Of a stretch of DNA of 13,418 nucleotides, positions 1-6,359 are shown piece by piece. The DNA comes from Thermofilum sp. (GTDB taxonomy: Archaea; Thermoproteota; Thermoprotei; Thermofilales; Thermofilaceae). The notes under the pieces were generated by a model. It saw nothing but the letters and a program-made list of their open reading frames with translations. It was not told where the DNA came from and searched no databases. The stretch spans positions 1 to 13,418 of the forward strand of contig JAJHRM010000047.1 in the NCBI GenBank assembly GCA_020832965.1. Direction: 5' to 3'. Position 1 is the first letter of the stretch. Every line of letters begins with the position of its first letter. A program made the translations under genes and the position numbers.

Positions 1-45
1 TAAAGCCAGCTCAAAAATGGTAAACACTGCTTCCTCAACACTCAC
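1..45 (-). CDS. 5' end of an unidentified gene, cut by the left window edge
   Basis: A GTG codon at 45-43 opens a frame that runs without a stop to the window edge and encodes MSVEEAVFTIFELAL. It overlaps the last 11 bases of the upstream gene, which stops at 35. On the mRNA strand a GAGGTGA sequence (rc of about 51-58) lies six bases before the GTG, which is good ribosome-binding-site spacing. The same overlapping arrangement links the two preceding genes, so this is probably the next cistron of that operon. Fifteen residues are too few to name a product. The alternation of acidic and hydrophobic residues would suit the start of a membrane-anchored or pilin-like protein, but that is a guess. 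Confidence 0.5.
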   Translation of the reverse strand, partial: MSVEEAVFTIFELAL

Positions 46-616
46 AGCCCCTCACCTCGTAAATTTTAACCCTTAATATTAGAGGGGAGCGTGGCTGTAA
101 GCTGAGTGAGCCGAGAGTAAGTGATTCGATATAGCCCTTAATCTCTATGACCCTGGAGGAGACCAGGAATCTTCGAAAGGAACCACTGTTCTCAGCGCTA
201 AGCAGCAAGATCTCACCGGAAGACAGGTTCAGGAAAGGCCTAAATATGATCCGGCAAACGTCACCGTGCCTTATGATGCTGAAAGTGGTGGAATTTATCT
301 CCGCGCCAAAACATCCCGGAACTTCTAGAGCTGTTTCATTGTATACTAGGACCTCCTTTCCGTTTACCATCAGAGCCGAGCTATTTCCAACCAAGTACGC
401 ATTAATGGGAAGCTCTGTCACGTTACTCTCCTTGGTTAGGGTAGAGACTACTGTGTACATGTCTTCCGTAGACACCTTTCTCACGTTCACTTCTTGGAAA
501 AGCTGAAACAATTGATATGTAACCAATAAAGAAGCAAGAGAAATTGTGAGAAGAATAGCTGACGATGAAGCACTCCCCACACCACTCCGCCCCATCTTTA
601 AAGCTTCTCTATCCAT
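35..616 (-). CDS. Membrane-anchored pilin-like protein of a surface-protein operon
   Basis: This 193-residue protein has a short Gly/Ser-rich head, one hydrophobic segment at about residues 19-40, and a beta-rich exterior domain with about five N-X-S/T sequons. It has Cys at 102 and 121 and ends in Cys-Glu-Cys. The layout resembles archaeal pilins and FlaF/FlaG-like proteins (short head, single helix, beta domain). A class III prepilin cleavage site is not obvious; the candidate region is MGRSGVGS. There are two possible starts. ATG at 616 overlaps the upstream gene by 19 bases. ATG at 595 (residue 8) comes two bases after the upstream TAA and gives a more pilin-like N-terminus. Neither has a strong ribosome binding site, so translational coupling is likely. 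The protein probably sits in the membrane with its C-terminal domain outside. Family membership is inferred from architecture only. Confidence 0.65.
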   Translation of the reverse strand: MDREALKMGRSGVGSASSSAILLTISLASLLVTYQLFQLFQEVNVRKVSTEDMYTVVSTLTKESNVTELPINAYLVGNSSALMVNGKEVLVYNETALEVPGCFGAEINSTTFSIIRHGDVCRIIFRPFLNLSSGEILLLSAENSGSFRRFLVSSRVIEIKGYIESLTLGSLSLQPRSPLILRVKIYEVRGCEC

Positions 617-3564
617 GGTACCACGACCACTTCTTTAGTTTCGTTAGGCACAAATATTATGAAGAGCGAATAAGCACTCAAGTCGTACTCTGGCACCCAT
701 ATCTCCTCTCCAAGTTTCACAGACCCTCCCCACAGGAACCTGGTTCCGTTAGCGATCTGCAAGACAAGCTTTCCCGGAACATTCTGTGTATTCCTTGCAT
801 TTGCAGATAAGAGTGTTCCTTTCCAGGTCGCTTTCCAATAGCTGCCGTTTTTTCGAAAAACTACGAGGGGGATGGCGCGCACAACGGGAAGCTCTAAGCT
901 GTAATCGCTGACCGCAAGGTTTCCACCCCACGTCAAGATCAGGGACAAGTTCCCACCAGCAAGGTCATCCGGGAAGCTTGAGTAAGGCAATACCAAGGAA
1001 AGGTTTTCCGCCTGGGTAAAGCCGATTATTCTCTCGTTGTACAGGGCAACAACGTACATGCCCTCCCACAGGGGTTGCACTGAGAAGAAAATCCTTGCAG
1101 AAGTTTCATTGTAGGTTACTTTCTCGACTCTGAAGTCCACTGGGGCTGATTCGTAAATATAAGTTGTTCCGTTTAGGACCAGGATGGTTCTGCCCGGACG
1201 ACACGAAGCTTGGATAGCTAGCACCTTAAACTTGGTGTTATTGTTAAGTATAAGCTCGGGTAAATCACCTATACTGATAGCTGGGCAGTTGGGCTGAAGA
1301 ATCTGCGAATGTGAATCTTTGCAAAGCATGTTCTCCAGAATACTTTGCCGGGAACCGATCCGTGCATGTTTCCCAAAACTAGCATGCACAAGTAGCATGC
1401 CAGATGCGTTTTCAAGCCGGATAATTCTTCCTTCCTCGCTCATGAGCCACAGCGTCGCATTCGTCAGGAAAAGGTATGAGCCCCTTGGTAGACCAAGGAA
1501 GTGAGTTTCGTTGAAGGGGAGCAGAGAAATTCCCGGGGGACCCTTTAATATGTAGATCCTGTGGTTGTTTATAGGAGTTCTGGAGTATCTTGCTACTAGA
1601 AGTACAACTTTGCCTGGCGTAACTACTCCTGTAATTGAACTGGATGGGACACTTGCTACTAAGTTGGAGGGATTAAAGTAAACATGATGTGGGATGCATG
1701 AGTCACCTGAAAAAGCAGCTTCGTAAACACTCCAACCCACGAAGAAGTAGTCAGTAAAGTTTTGCAGACGGAGTTTGTAGGAAACACTTAAAGCATAAAC
1801 CTGGTCGCCCGGTTTTAATCTTAAATACAGTACTGTGTAAAGCTTGCCATCGGAACCCGCTGAGACATTGGATAGAGACAGTGGCTTACTTTGATGAGCC
1901 GATAGCCAACTTGGAGTAACAATATCCCTCAAGGAGACGGAGGAAACGAGATACATGCTGGAGAGATTCAGCTTATAAACCGTAATGCTTGCTGGTCTTT
2001 GGGCGCGGAGCATATAGTAGACAAGACCTGGGTTAGCTATGATAAGTGGCTCATTTTCGTTTGTGCTAGAGTAGACTTCGAGAATGTCGGACGTGTTAAA
2101 TGTTCCCAGGATGCTGAGGAAGCCGGAAGTACTGCCATTGTACACGAGTTTTTTAAAGTCGTTGCCTGGAATGGTAAGGTGAAATTGGAGCGAAGACTCA
2201 GGGAGGATGGGAATACCCCACGCGTTTCGCGGTATACCTATTGATAGGTCACTCAGCGATAAATTGAACAGCTGTGGAACGCTGACGGAGCTGGCAAGGA
2301 TTATCGGTAGATAAGTGCTATAGTAGCTGCCAAAGTTATAGTACCAGTCAAAGTAAGCGCTGTACTTCAGTGCTATCCAGCTGGAGTACTTCCTAGCATG
2401 CTCTGACGCCTTTAGTTCATAGCTAAAAGGTGCAGGTGAGAAGAAGGAGCCAGTGCGTTCATTGACGTACTCACCACCGCATCTCTGCGTATAAGAACTT
2501 GGCCAAGTATCATACGTGCACCACTCAATTAAGCCTTGAGCCATTTGCGGGGAAAATGGTATCGCTAAGCCGAGTAATTGCTCGCTCGGGACTGCGTGTA
2601 CCCCTCCCGGCACAAGTGAGTAATTACTCGCAAGCGTCCCTGAGATGCTCGGCTGAGCGTCCGTGTCTGTCGAGACAGCTAGGTACCCGTAGAGAAACTG
2701 GTAAACCGGGGTTACGCCGAGGTTTTTATCAGCGGTGAGTTGCAGGGGATTTGACTTGATAATCGTCCCATTAGATAGTCTCCAGTACGCAAAGAGCAGG
2801 GGTAAGTCAATAAAGCTAGAAAGCGTCACCGCATGTGAACCAGTGGCGTCGGAAAAAACTGCAATGTAGACCAAGTACTCATTGTTAAGCTGTACGTTGT
2901 TCATCCTAAGGGAGAAGCGCCAGTAGGAACCACTCGGATAGAAGGATAAGTTCTGGTACAGAGTGCGACACGAAGACAAGTCTGAGCGATTCTTACATGC
3001 ATATACGTAAACTTTGCCGGGCTGGCCTTTGTTGTACCAAAGGTCATCGGTAGCTGAGAGATTATAGCTGCCAATTAAAGGTCTCAGGCTGTAAAGCTGA
3101 ACCGTGGTACCACTCCCGAGGTTCCTCCTTAGTGTGATGTCGCTATAAACGAAGTAGTACCTCGCATGAATGACGCTAGGAGCACTAACTATAACTTGCG
3201 AGTTGCGGGGTATGGCTAAGCTCTCAGAAGTCTGTAGCGAGCCGCTCAAGCGAACCTGTAAGCTACTCGAGCTATTCCCGTAAATTGCAGTGAGGGCGCA
3301 TGATGCAACTAACCTTCCATCCACATCTATAGCTCCATGAAAACTCACGGTCTTGTCTATGAGTAGATTATCAACATTGAAGCTATCTGCCGCCAGGTAC
3401 AGGACATTGGGCGGCGCGCCGGCCCACCACAAGGGGTAATTTTGGCTGCTAGGAGGGATCGTATCAAGCGTGAATTGAATGGACGTAGTAGGTTCCGGGA
3501 AAGTAGTGATAATACAGCAGGCTAGTGCGAAAAGTATGAAAGCGAGTAGGACCTTACCCGCCAT
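598..3564 (-). CDS. Giant secreted, glycosylation-rich surface protein of unknown family
   Basis: About 988 residues. A signal-peptide-like N-terminus (MAGKVLLAFILFALACC) is followed by a long polar, aromatic- and beta-rich ectodomain with no further membrane helix. I count about 23 N-X-S/T sequons, and several Cys occur in close pairs (for example C-x8-C, C-x12-C, C-x11-C). This fits an extracellular, disulfide-stabilised glycoprotein such as an S-layer component, adhesin or filament-tip protein. I recognise no catalytic motif or named domain. The Cys pair near the end of the signal segment might form a lipobox-like site, but this is weak. I chose ATG 3564; an in-frame GTG at 3573 adds three residues. 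The start lies inside the end of the upstream gene, and the 3' end overlaps the next gene, so the three are probably one operon. The role is inferred from its neighbours and composition. Confidence 0.8.
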   Translation of the reverse strand: MAGKVLLAFILFALACCIITTFPEPTTSIQFTLDTIPPSSQNYPLWWAGAPPNVLYLAADSFNVDNLLIDKTVSFHGAIDVDGRLVASCALTAIYGNSSSSLQVRLSGSLQTSESLAIPRNSQVIVSAPSVIHARYYFVYSDITLRRNLGSGTTVQLYSLRPLIGSYNLSATDDLWYNKGQPGKVYVYACKNRSDLSSCRTLYQNLSFYPSGSYWRFSLRMNNVQLNNEYLVYIAVFSDATGSHAVTLSSFIDLPLLFAYWRLSNGTIIKSNPLQLTADKNLGVTPVYQFLYGYLAVSTDTDAQPSISGTLASNYSLVPGGVHAVPSEQLLGLAIPFSPQMAQGLIEWCTYDTWPSSYTQRCGGEYVNERTGSFFSPAPFSYELKASEHARKYSSWIALKYSAYFDWYYNFGSYYSTYLPIILASSVSVPQLFNLSLSDLSIGIPRNAWGIPILPESSLQFHLTIPGNDFKKLVYNGSTSGFLSILGTFNTSDILEVYSSTNENEPLIIANPGLVYYMLRAQRPASITVYKLNLSSMYLVSSVSLRDIVTPSWLSAHQSKPLSLSNVSAGSDGKLYTVLYLRLKPGDQVYALSVSYKLRLQNFTDYFFVGWSVYEAAFSGDSCIPHHVYFNPSNLVASVPSSSITGVVTPGKVVLLVARYSRTPINNHRIYILKGPPGISLLPFNETHFLGLPRGSYLFLTNATLWLMSEEGRIIRLENASGMLLVHASFGKHARIGSRQSILENMLCKDSHSQILQPNCPAISIGDLPELILNNNTKFKVLAIQASCRPGRTILVLNGTTYIYESAPVDFRVEKVTYNETSARIFFSVQPLWEGMYVVALYNERIIGFTQAENLSLVLPYSSFPDDLAGGNLSLILTWGGNLAVSDYSLELPVVRAIPLVVFRKNGSYWKATWKGTLLSANARNTQNVPGKLVLQIANGTRFLWGGSVKLGEEIWVPEYDLSAYSLFIIFVPNETKEVVVVPWIEKL

Positions 3565-3844
3565 GGTGACCACTAAGGAGTGTGGGAATTACTTCTACTT
3601 GTGAGGCGTTTGAGCACGCGAAAGCATGACTCCTTTCGATCCCGTCCTCGCCTCGAAACCTAATCGTCACGATCGGCGGACAATCGTTTTCGATAGAGAG
3701 TACCTCAACCCTTGCTTGGGGCTGCTTTCGAATGACGAGGACGCAGGTGCAGAAATGGCTGGTCTTAGCAGTGAAAGCGTCAATCACACTAGGCAGTGAC
3801 AGCACTATAATGATTAAAACACTGAGGAAAAATTGCTTTGTCAT
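3554..3844 (-). CDS. Small secreted cysteine-containing protein
   Basis: This 96-residue protein has a clear Sec-type signal peptide: Lys at position 3, a hydrophobic core at about residues 5-19, and a probable cut after VIDA at about residue 23. The mature part of about 73 residues has four Cys (32, 34, 55, 77), the first two as Cys-Thr-Cys, one sequon (Asn79-Ala-Ser) and a His/Gly tail. Two disulfides are plausible. The family is not recognised. It is the first gene of the minus-strand surface-protein operon and overlaps the giant protein gene downstream. The ATG at 3844 lies about 26 bases after a TATA-like element, so its mRNA may be leaderless. It is transcribed divergently from the pilin/T2SS-F genes 100 bases away. 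Confidence 0.7.
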   Translation of the reverse strand: MTKQFFLSVLIIIVLSLPSVIDAFTAKTSHFCTCVLVIRKQPQARVEVLSIENDCPPIVTIRFRGEDGIERSHAFACSNASQVEVIPTLLSGHHGG

Positions 3845-3864
3845 AGCAGTGAAAATTTCTGTAA

Positions 3865-3874
3865 AGCATAAAAC
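3865..3874 (-). promoter_or_regulatory. TATA-like element for the surface-protein operon
   Basis: On the minus strand the bases read GTTTTATGCT, centred about 26 nt before the ATG at 3844. That is the normal archaeal TATA-to-start-site distance, so transcription would begin at or next to the start codon. No ribosome binding site precedes the ATG, which also suits a leaderless message. Inferred by eye. Confidence 0.4.
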
Positions 3875-3906
3875 GAGGAAAAGCCGACATGTTTACTCGT
3901 TGCCGG

Positions 3907-3914
3907 TTTAAAAG
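3907..3914 (+). promoter_or_regulatory. TATA-like element for the pilin/T2SS-F operon
   Basis: TTTAAAAG lies about 33 bases before the ATG at 3944. The expected start of transcription, 25-27 nt downstream, leaves a very short leader that includes GGTGGT (3933-3938), a plausible ribosome binding site five bases before the ATG. Together with the minus-strand element at 3865-3874 it forms a compact divergent promoter. Confidence 0.45.
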
Positions 3915-3943
3915 GCTTGCGGAAAGCATTTCGGTGGTAAAGA

Positions 3944-4342
3944 ATGTCAGAGGAAGTGGGAAGAAGCTTAATGCTAATAATTACCCTTAGCGTAGTTGCC
4001 TTAATCGGCTTCTTCATGTATAGTGTTGCGTCGTCTGCCACCAATAGACCAATACTCGTCCAGGCTGGAGATGCCCTGATAACGGGGAGTCAACCCCCCT
4101 ACACATTAATCATCTACCTGCAAAATATTGGCACGAGCACGATAGATCTGGCAGGAGCTATGATAAATATTCCTGACCTGGGTGTCAGCTCAGCATTAAG
4201 TTGCGATCCGCAGACACTGAAGCAAGGGGATATAACGAAGTGCACTGTCCAAATAAATGTCCAGACTCCCATTACGTCAGCTAAGACGGCTGTAATAGAG
4301 ACGAGGTACGGAGCAGTCAAGATCACACTCTTACGGGCTTAG
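3944..4342 (+). CDS. Archaeal pilin-like / FlaF-FlaG-like protein
   Basis: This 132-residue protein has an eight-residue charged head (MSEEVGRS), a single hydrophobic helix at about residues 9-30, and a beta-sandwich-like C-terminal domain. That domain includes an N-I-G-T strand-turn motif and two Cys in a pattern (SCDP ... KCTV) that could form a disulfide. The plan is that of archaeal type IV pilin-like proteins and archaellum stator proteins, whose Ig-like domain lies outside the membrane. A textbook class III cleavage motif is not certain; the nearest candidate is around VGRS. The next gene, 24 bases downstream, encodes a T2SS-F/FlaJ-like protein, which supports a filament role. The ATG has a GGTGGT site five bases upstream and a TATA-like element further up. 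Exact family not assigned. Confidence 0.7.
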   Translation: MSEEVGRSLMLIITLSVVALIGFFMYSVASSATNRPILVQAGDALITGSQPPYTLIIYLQNIGTSTIDLAGAMINIPDLGVSSALSCDPQTLKQGDITKCTVQINVQTPITSAKTAVIETRYGAVKITLLRA

Positions 4343-4366
4343 GCACATAGTGAAGGGTAGATTCTT

Positions 4367-5476
4367 TTGCTCGGCGACCTTGAACTGTTACTCTTGCTAA
4401 CCTTCTCTGAGGCTCAGCCCTCTTATATCTTCTCGTGGCTTACAAGCAATGGATATGCCTATAAAGCGTCCCAAAAGGTTGCAGAAGCAGCGAAGCTCGA
4501 CGAGATGCATGGCTCCAGGGAAGCCTTAAGGGCGCTTCTGCACGATGAGGTCTCTCGCTTAAAGTTGAGCCTGGAAACCTTCACCAAGAAATCTGAAAGC
4601 CTAACAGAGATATTTACGATCACCCTCTTGACAGCCCCTGTCATGCTATATTCCCTGGGGCTTTTCCAGCCTTGGCTTCTGCCATCAACCACAATCCTAC
4701 TTATAATCCTCAACACCATGATAATTGCCTTATACAATAACTTATACCCAAAAGAACTACGCATCATGAAGTTACCCAGGAAGATGGCTATTTGTGCGGC
4801 ATATCCCTTGCTAATTTTGCCTGTAACTAAGTTGATCTGGCCTAGCTGTGCAATCGAGATTCTCCTAGCTCTTCTATTCGCATCTTCTCTTCCACCAGGC
4901 ATAGCTGTTTTCGTTGAGACTAGACGGGTAAACAGGGAGCTGAGGGAAAATCTTGAGCTTCTCATAAAGGCTTCCTCGACGCCATTTCATATTTTTACTT
5001 ACCTCGATCCAAACATTCTCAAGAGAGAGACGAAGACCGAGTTAAGCAGAAGCGTAAGGATAGCCACATATCTCATGGGTATCTGGGGCTCTGAAAAAAT
5101 TGGGCTCACAGAGCTCCGGGACGTTTATGAAGAGCTGTTGAGAACGTTAAACTCTATTAAAGCTAAGGGTACGTTTAGCGCTTTGAGTAACCTAGTGGCA
5201 CTTTTCCTGCTAGGCTTCAGCTCCAGCCTGGTGACTCAGCTAATCTCACTCTTTAAGTCTAGGGAAATTCTTATCTCCATTGGAGTCACCATTGCCTTCG
5301 GAGAGGTGAAAACGTGGATGGAAATCTACCTAGCATATGCTCCTCTGGCCTACGCTCTCGGTTTAGCTCTCTTGTCCCTAGGGTCTGTAGCATTTTATCC
5401 CATGTGGTTACCTCTCAGCTCTCTGACCGCACTAGTTGGCTATGTTGCAGGAAAAAACATTGTTGTTGGGGGGTGA
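4367..5476 (+). CDS. T2SS-F / FlaJ / TadC-like membrane platform protein
   Basis: This 369-residue protein has a soluble helical N-terminal region (about 1-80), two pairs of membrane helices (about 81-124 and 141-183), a second soluble helical region (about 184-270), and roughly four more helices to the C-terminus. Alternation of cytoplasmic helical bundles with membrane pairs is characteristic of T2SS-F proteins (GspF, TadB/TadC, FlaJ), the inner-membrane platform that works with a GspE/FlaI-type ATPase to assemble pilins. It is shorter than many FlaJ proteins. No ATPase gene is in the window. The start is TTG at 4367, with only a weak AAGGGT upstream. It lies between a pilin-like gene and a tiny membrane-protein gene on the same strand. 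I am fairly sure of the superfamily but not of the subfamily or the cargo. Confidence 0.65.
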   Translation: MLGDLELLLLLTFSEAQPSYIFSWLTSNGYAYKASQKVAEAAKLDEMHGSREALRALLHDEVSRLKLSLETFTKKSESLTEIFTITLLTAPVMLYSLGLFQPWLLPSTTILLIILNTMIIALYNNLYPKELRIMKLPRKMAICAAYPLLILPVTKLIWPSCAIEILLALLFASSLPPGIAVFVETRRVNRELRENLELLIKASSTPFHIFTYLDPNILKRETKTELSRSVRIATYLMGIWGSEKIGLTELRDVYEELLRTLNSIKAKGTFSALSNLVALFLLGFSSSLVTQLISLFKSREILISIGVTIAFGEVKTWMEIYLAYAPLAYALGLALLSLGSVAFYPMWLPLSSLTALVGYVAGKNIVVGG

Positions 5477-5483
5477 ACAACCA

Positions 5484-5624
5484 TTGGACAAAGCTCTTTA
5501 TGCGTTCTTTATTATACTAGCTGTCGTTGCGCTATTTACATTACTCTCTATTGACATGATGATAGTGCACGAGGCTCCGGTTGTTTACATAAACGCCACA
5601 TGCAGTCTAGTCATTGCGCACTAA
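5484..5624 (+). CDS. Tiny single-span membrane protein coupled to the T2SS-F gene
   Basis: The 46-residue product has a short head (MDKA), one hydrophobic helix (about residues 5-24), and a short tail containing an Asn-Ala-Thr sequon and one Cys. I chose TTG 5484 because a strong GGGGGGTGA sequence (5468-5476) ends on the TGA of the upstream gene and sits seven bases before this TTG. In-frame TTG codons farther upstream (5436 and those around 5460) lack such a site. This stop/RBS overlap points to translational coupling with the T2SS-F gene. Its size and position suggest a minor pilin-like or accessory subunit of the same machine, but there is no family match I can name. Confidence 0.5.
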   Translation: MDKALYAFFIILAVVALFTLLSIDMMIVHEAPVVYINATCSLVIAH

Positions 5625-5802
5625 AGCTGGCCTGTAAAGGCTGCGGCATACCTGTGAGCAGGACTCTCGAGTCATGAGCGCTTGCCGCTCCCAACGACGG
5701 GAGAGGCTCGATGTCGCCAAGCAGTTTCTAGGAGTAAGCAGAGCGGCGAGGTCTCTGGAGCAGTTTGGAGCGCTCGCTCAGTAGGCAAACCCTCCGGGTG
5801 GA
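5624..5802 (+). pseudogene. Probable fossil of a tnpB 3' end (IS200/IS605 family)
   Basis: Frame +2 from 5624 reads KLACKGCGIPVSRTLES, then a stop, then ALAAPNDGRGSMSPSSF, then more stops. The Cys-x2-Cys-Gly followed by Val-Ser-Arg and a run of A/L residues resembles the second half of the TnpB zinc ribbon (CxxCG ... DRD.NAA). The APNDGRGSMSP stretch recalls C-terminal tails of some crenarchaeal TnpB proteins; that comparison is from memory and unchecked. The segment is directly followed by a motif shared with the right end of the tnpB element near 12.8 kb, in the same orientation relative to the gene. In-frame stops and the lack of any upstream tnpB sequence show it is dead. The previous gene ends exactly where it begins. 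Confidence 0.4.
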
Positions 5803-5822
5803 ATGAGGGTGTGTGCGCACAC
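5789..5822 (+). repeat. Putative IS605-type right-end remnant with hairpin and palindrome
   Basis: ACCCTC (5789-5794) can pair with GAGGGT (5805-5810) across a ten-base loop. The 3' arm leads into GTGTGCGCACAC (5811-5822), a perfect 12-bp palindrome. The 15-mer at 5803-5817 matches 13 of 15 bases of the motif at 12799-12813 (minus strand), downstream of the other tnpB. A short hairpin next to the element end is typical of IS200/IS605 right ends. Confidence 0.4.
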
Positions 5823-5853
5823 TAGAATTATTTTCATGCATGAAGTAGGAAAG

Positions 5854-5863
5854 AAATATATAT
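5854..5863 (+). promoter_or_regulatory. TATA-like element for the RAM-domain gene
   Basis: AAATATATAT lies just after a purine-rich AGGAAAG that could serve as a BRE, and about 40 bases before the ATG at 5898. Transcription would start near 5885, leaving a leader of about a dozen bases that includes GGGAAGA as a possible ribosome binding site. Confidence 0.5.
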
Positions 5864-5897
5864 CCAAATTTTTTCTAGTTCTCGGGAAGAGTACTAG

Positions 5898-6125
5898 ATG
5901 GTGAAGAGCTACATCCTGGTAACGACCAAACCTGGAAAAGAGTATGACGTAGCTGCAGAGGTGAAAAAGTTCCCCTTTGTTAGCGACGTGGATGTAACAT
6001 ATGGTCTATGGGACTTGGTAGTGAGGGTCCAGCCGCCATCCCTTGCCGAGCTGGATAAAGTAATCACGATGATTAGAAGCATAAAAGATGTGGAGCAAAC
6101 AGTAACTTTAGTCTCACACGAGTAA
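5898..6125 (+). CDS. Stand-alone RAM (Lrp/AsnC ligand-binding) domain protein
   Basis: The 75-residue protein consists only of the alpha/beta sandwich that forms the effector-binding half of Lrp/AsnC regulators. It begins with the strand SYILVTTKPGKE, has a helix ending in FPFV, the core strand pair V-D-V-T-Y-G-x-W-D-L-V-V-R-V, and a second helix leading to the final strand QTVTLV. There is no helix-turn-helix, so it cannot bind DNA by itself. Such single-domain proteins usually form decamers or dimers of pentamers and may bind amino acids, or mix with full-length Lrp proteins to modulate them. It has its own TATA-like element and a short leader. The immediate neighbours (IS remnant, GC-rich ORF) give no hint of its ligand. 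Confidence 0.85.
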   Translation: MVKSYILVTTKPGKEYDVAAEVKKFPFVSDVDVTYGLWDLVVRVQPPSLAELDKVITMIRSIKDVEQTVTLVSHE

Positions 6126-6157
6126 CCCTCATTGTAGAAACTTGAGAAAATTGAGGA

Positions 6158-6355
6158 GTGGTTATCGCGGTGGTGGGGGCTAGCCTCCTCATTAGCCAGG
6201 CGGGGTTTCTGGGGTCTGAGATGGTACAAGCCTCGCGCGCACTCGGAGGGCTGGCGCAGAAATACAACCTGCAGCCGAAAACACCGCTGCTGCGCAGGCT
6301 ACTCGAGCTCGCGGAAAACCCACCCCAACCCAGATCAAGCGCGCGCTGGAGATAA
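6158..6355 (+). CDS. Unidentified GC-rich ORF, possibly a decayed gene
   Basis: An open frame of 65 codons, GC-richer than its neighbours, with helix-forming composition (ASLLISQAGFLGSEMVQASR, then a Leu/Arg-rich stretch). GTG 6158 is too close to GAGGAGTGG (6153-6161) to use it; GTG 6170 has better spacing and gives 61 residues. After AENP the frame runs into a Pro-rich end. Shifting frame in the C-rich stretch at about 6320-6335 instead gives TPTQIKRALEINPQ, which looks more protein-like, so the real gene may carry a frameshift. It ends five bases before the stop of topoisomerase VI A on the other strand. No family recognised; it may be non-coding. Confidence 0.3.
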   Translation: MVIAVVGASLLISQAGFLGSEMVQASRALGGLAQKYNLQPKTPLLRRLLELAENPPQPRSSARWR

Positions 6356-6359
6356 ATCC

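Noticed and set aside
4459..4965. A 168-codon open frame on the minus strand
   Set aside because: It is antisense to the T2SS-F-like gene, has low-complexity composition and no domain pattern; it is a shadow of the true frame.
5556..5562. ATGATGA as a C box of a C/D guide RNA
   Set aside because: No D box (CTGA) or C'/D' pair at a suitable distance, and it lies within the small membrane-protein frame.
6125..6133. ACCCTCATT, reverse complement of the AATGAGGGT core of the right-end motif, as a third element end
   Set aside because: Only nine bases, overlapping the stop of the RAM gene, with no TnpB-like tail or hairpin on the matching side; chance is a sufficient explanation.
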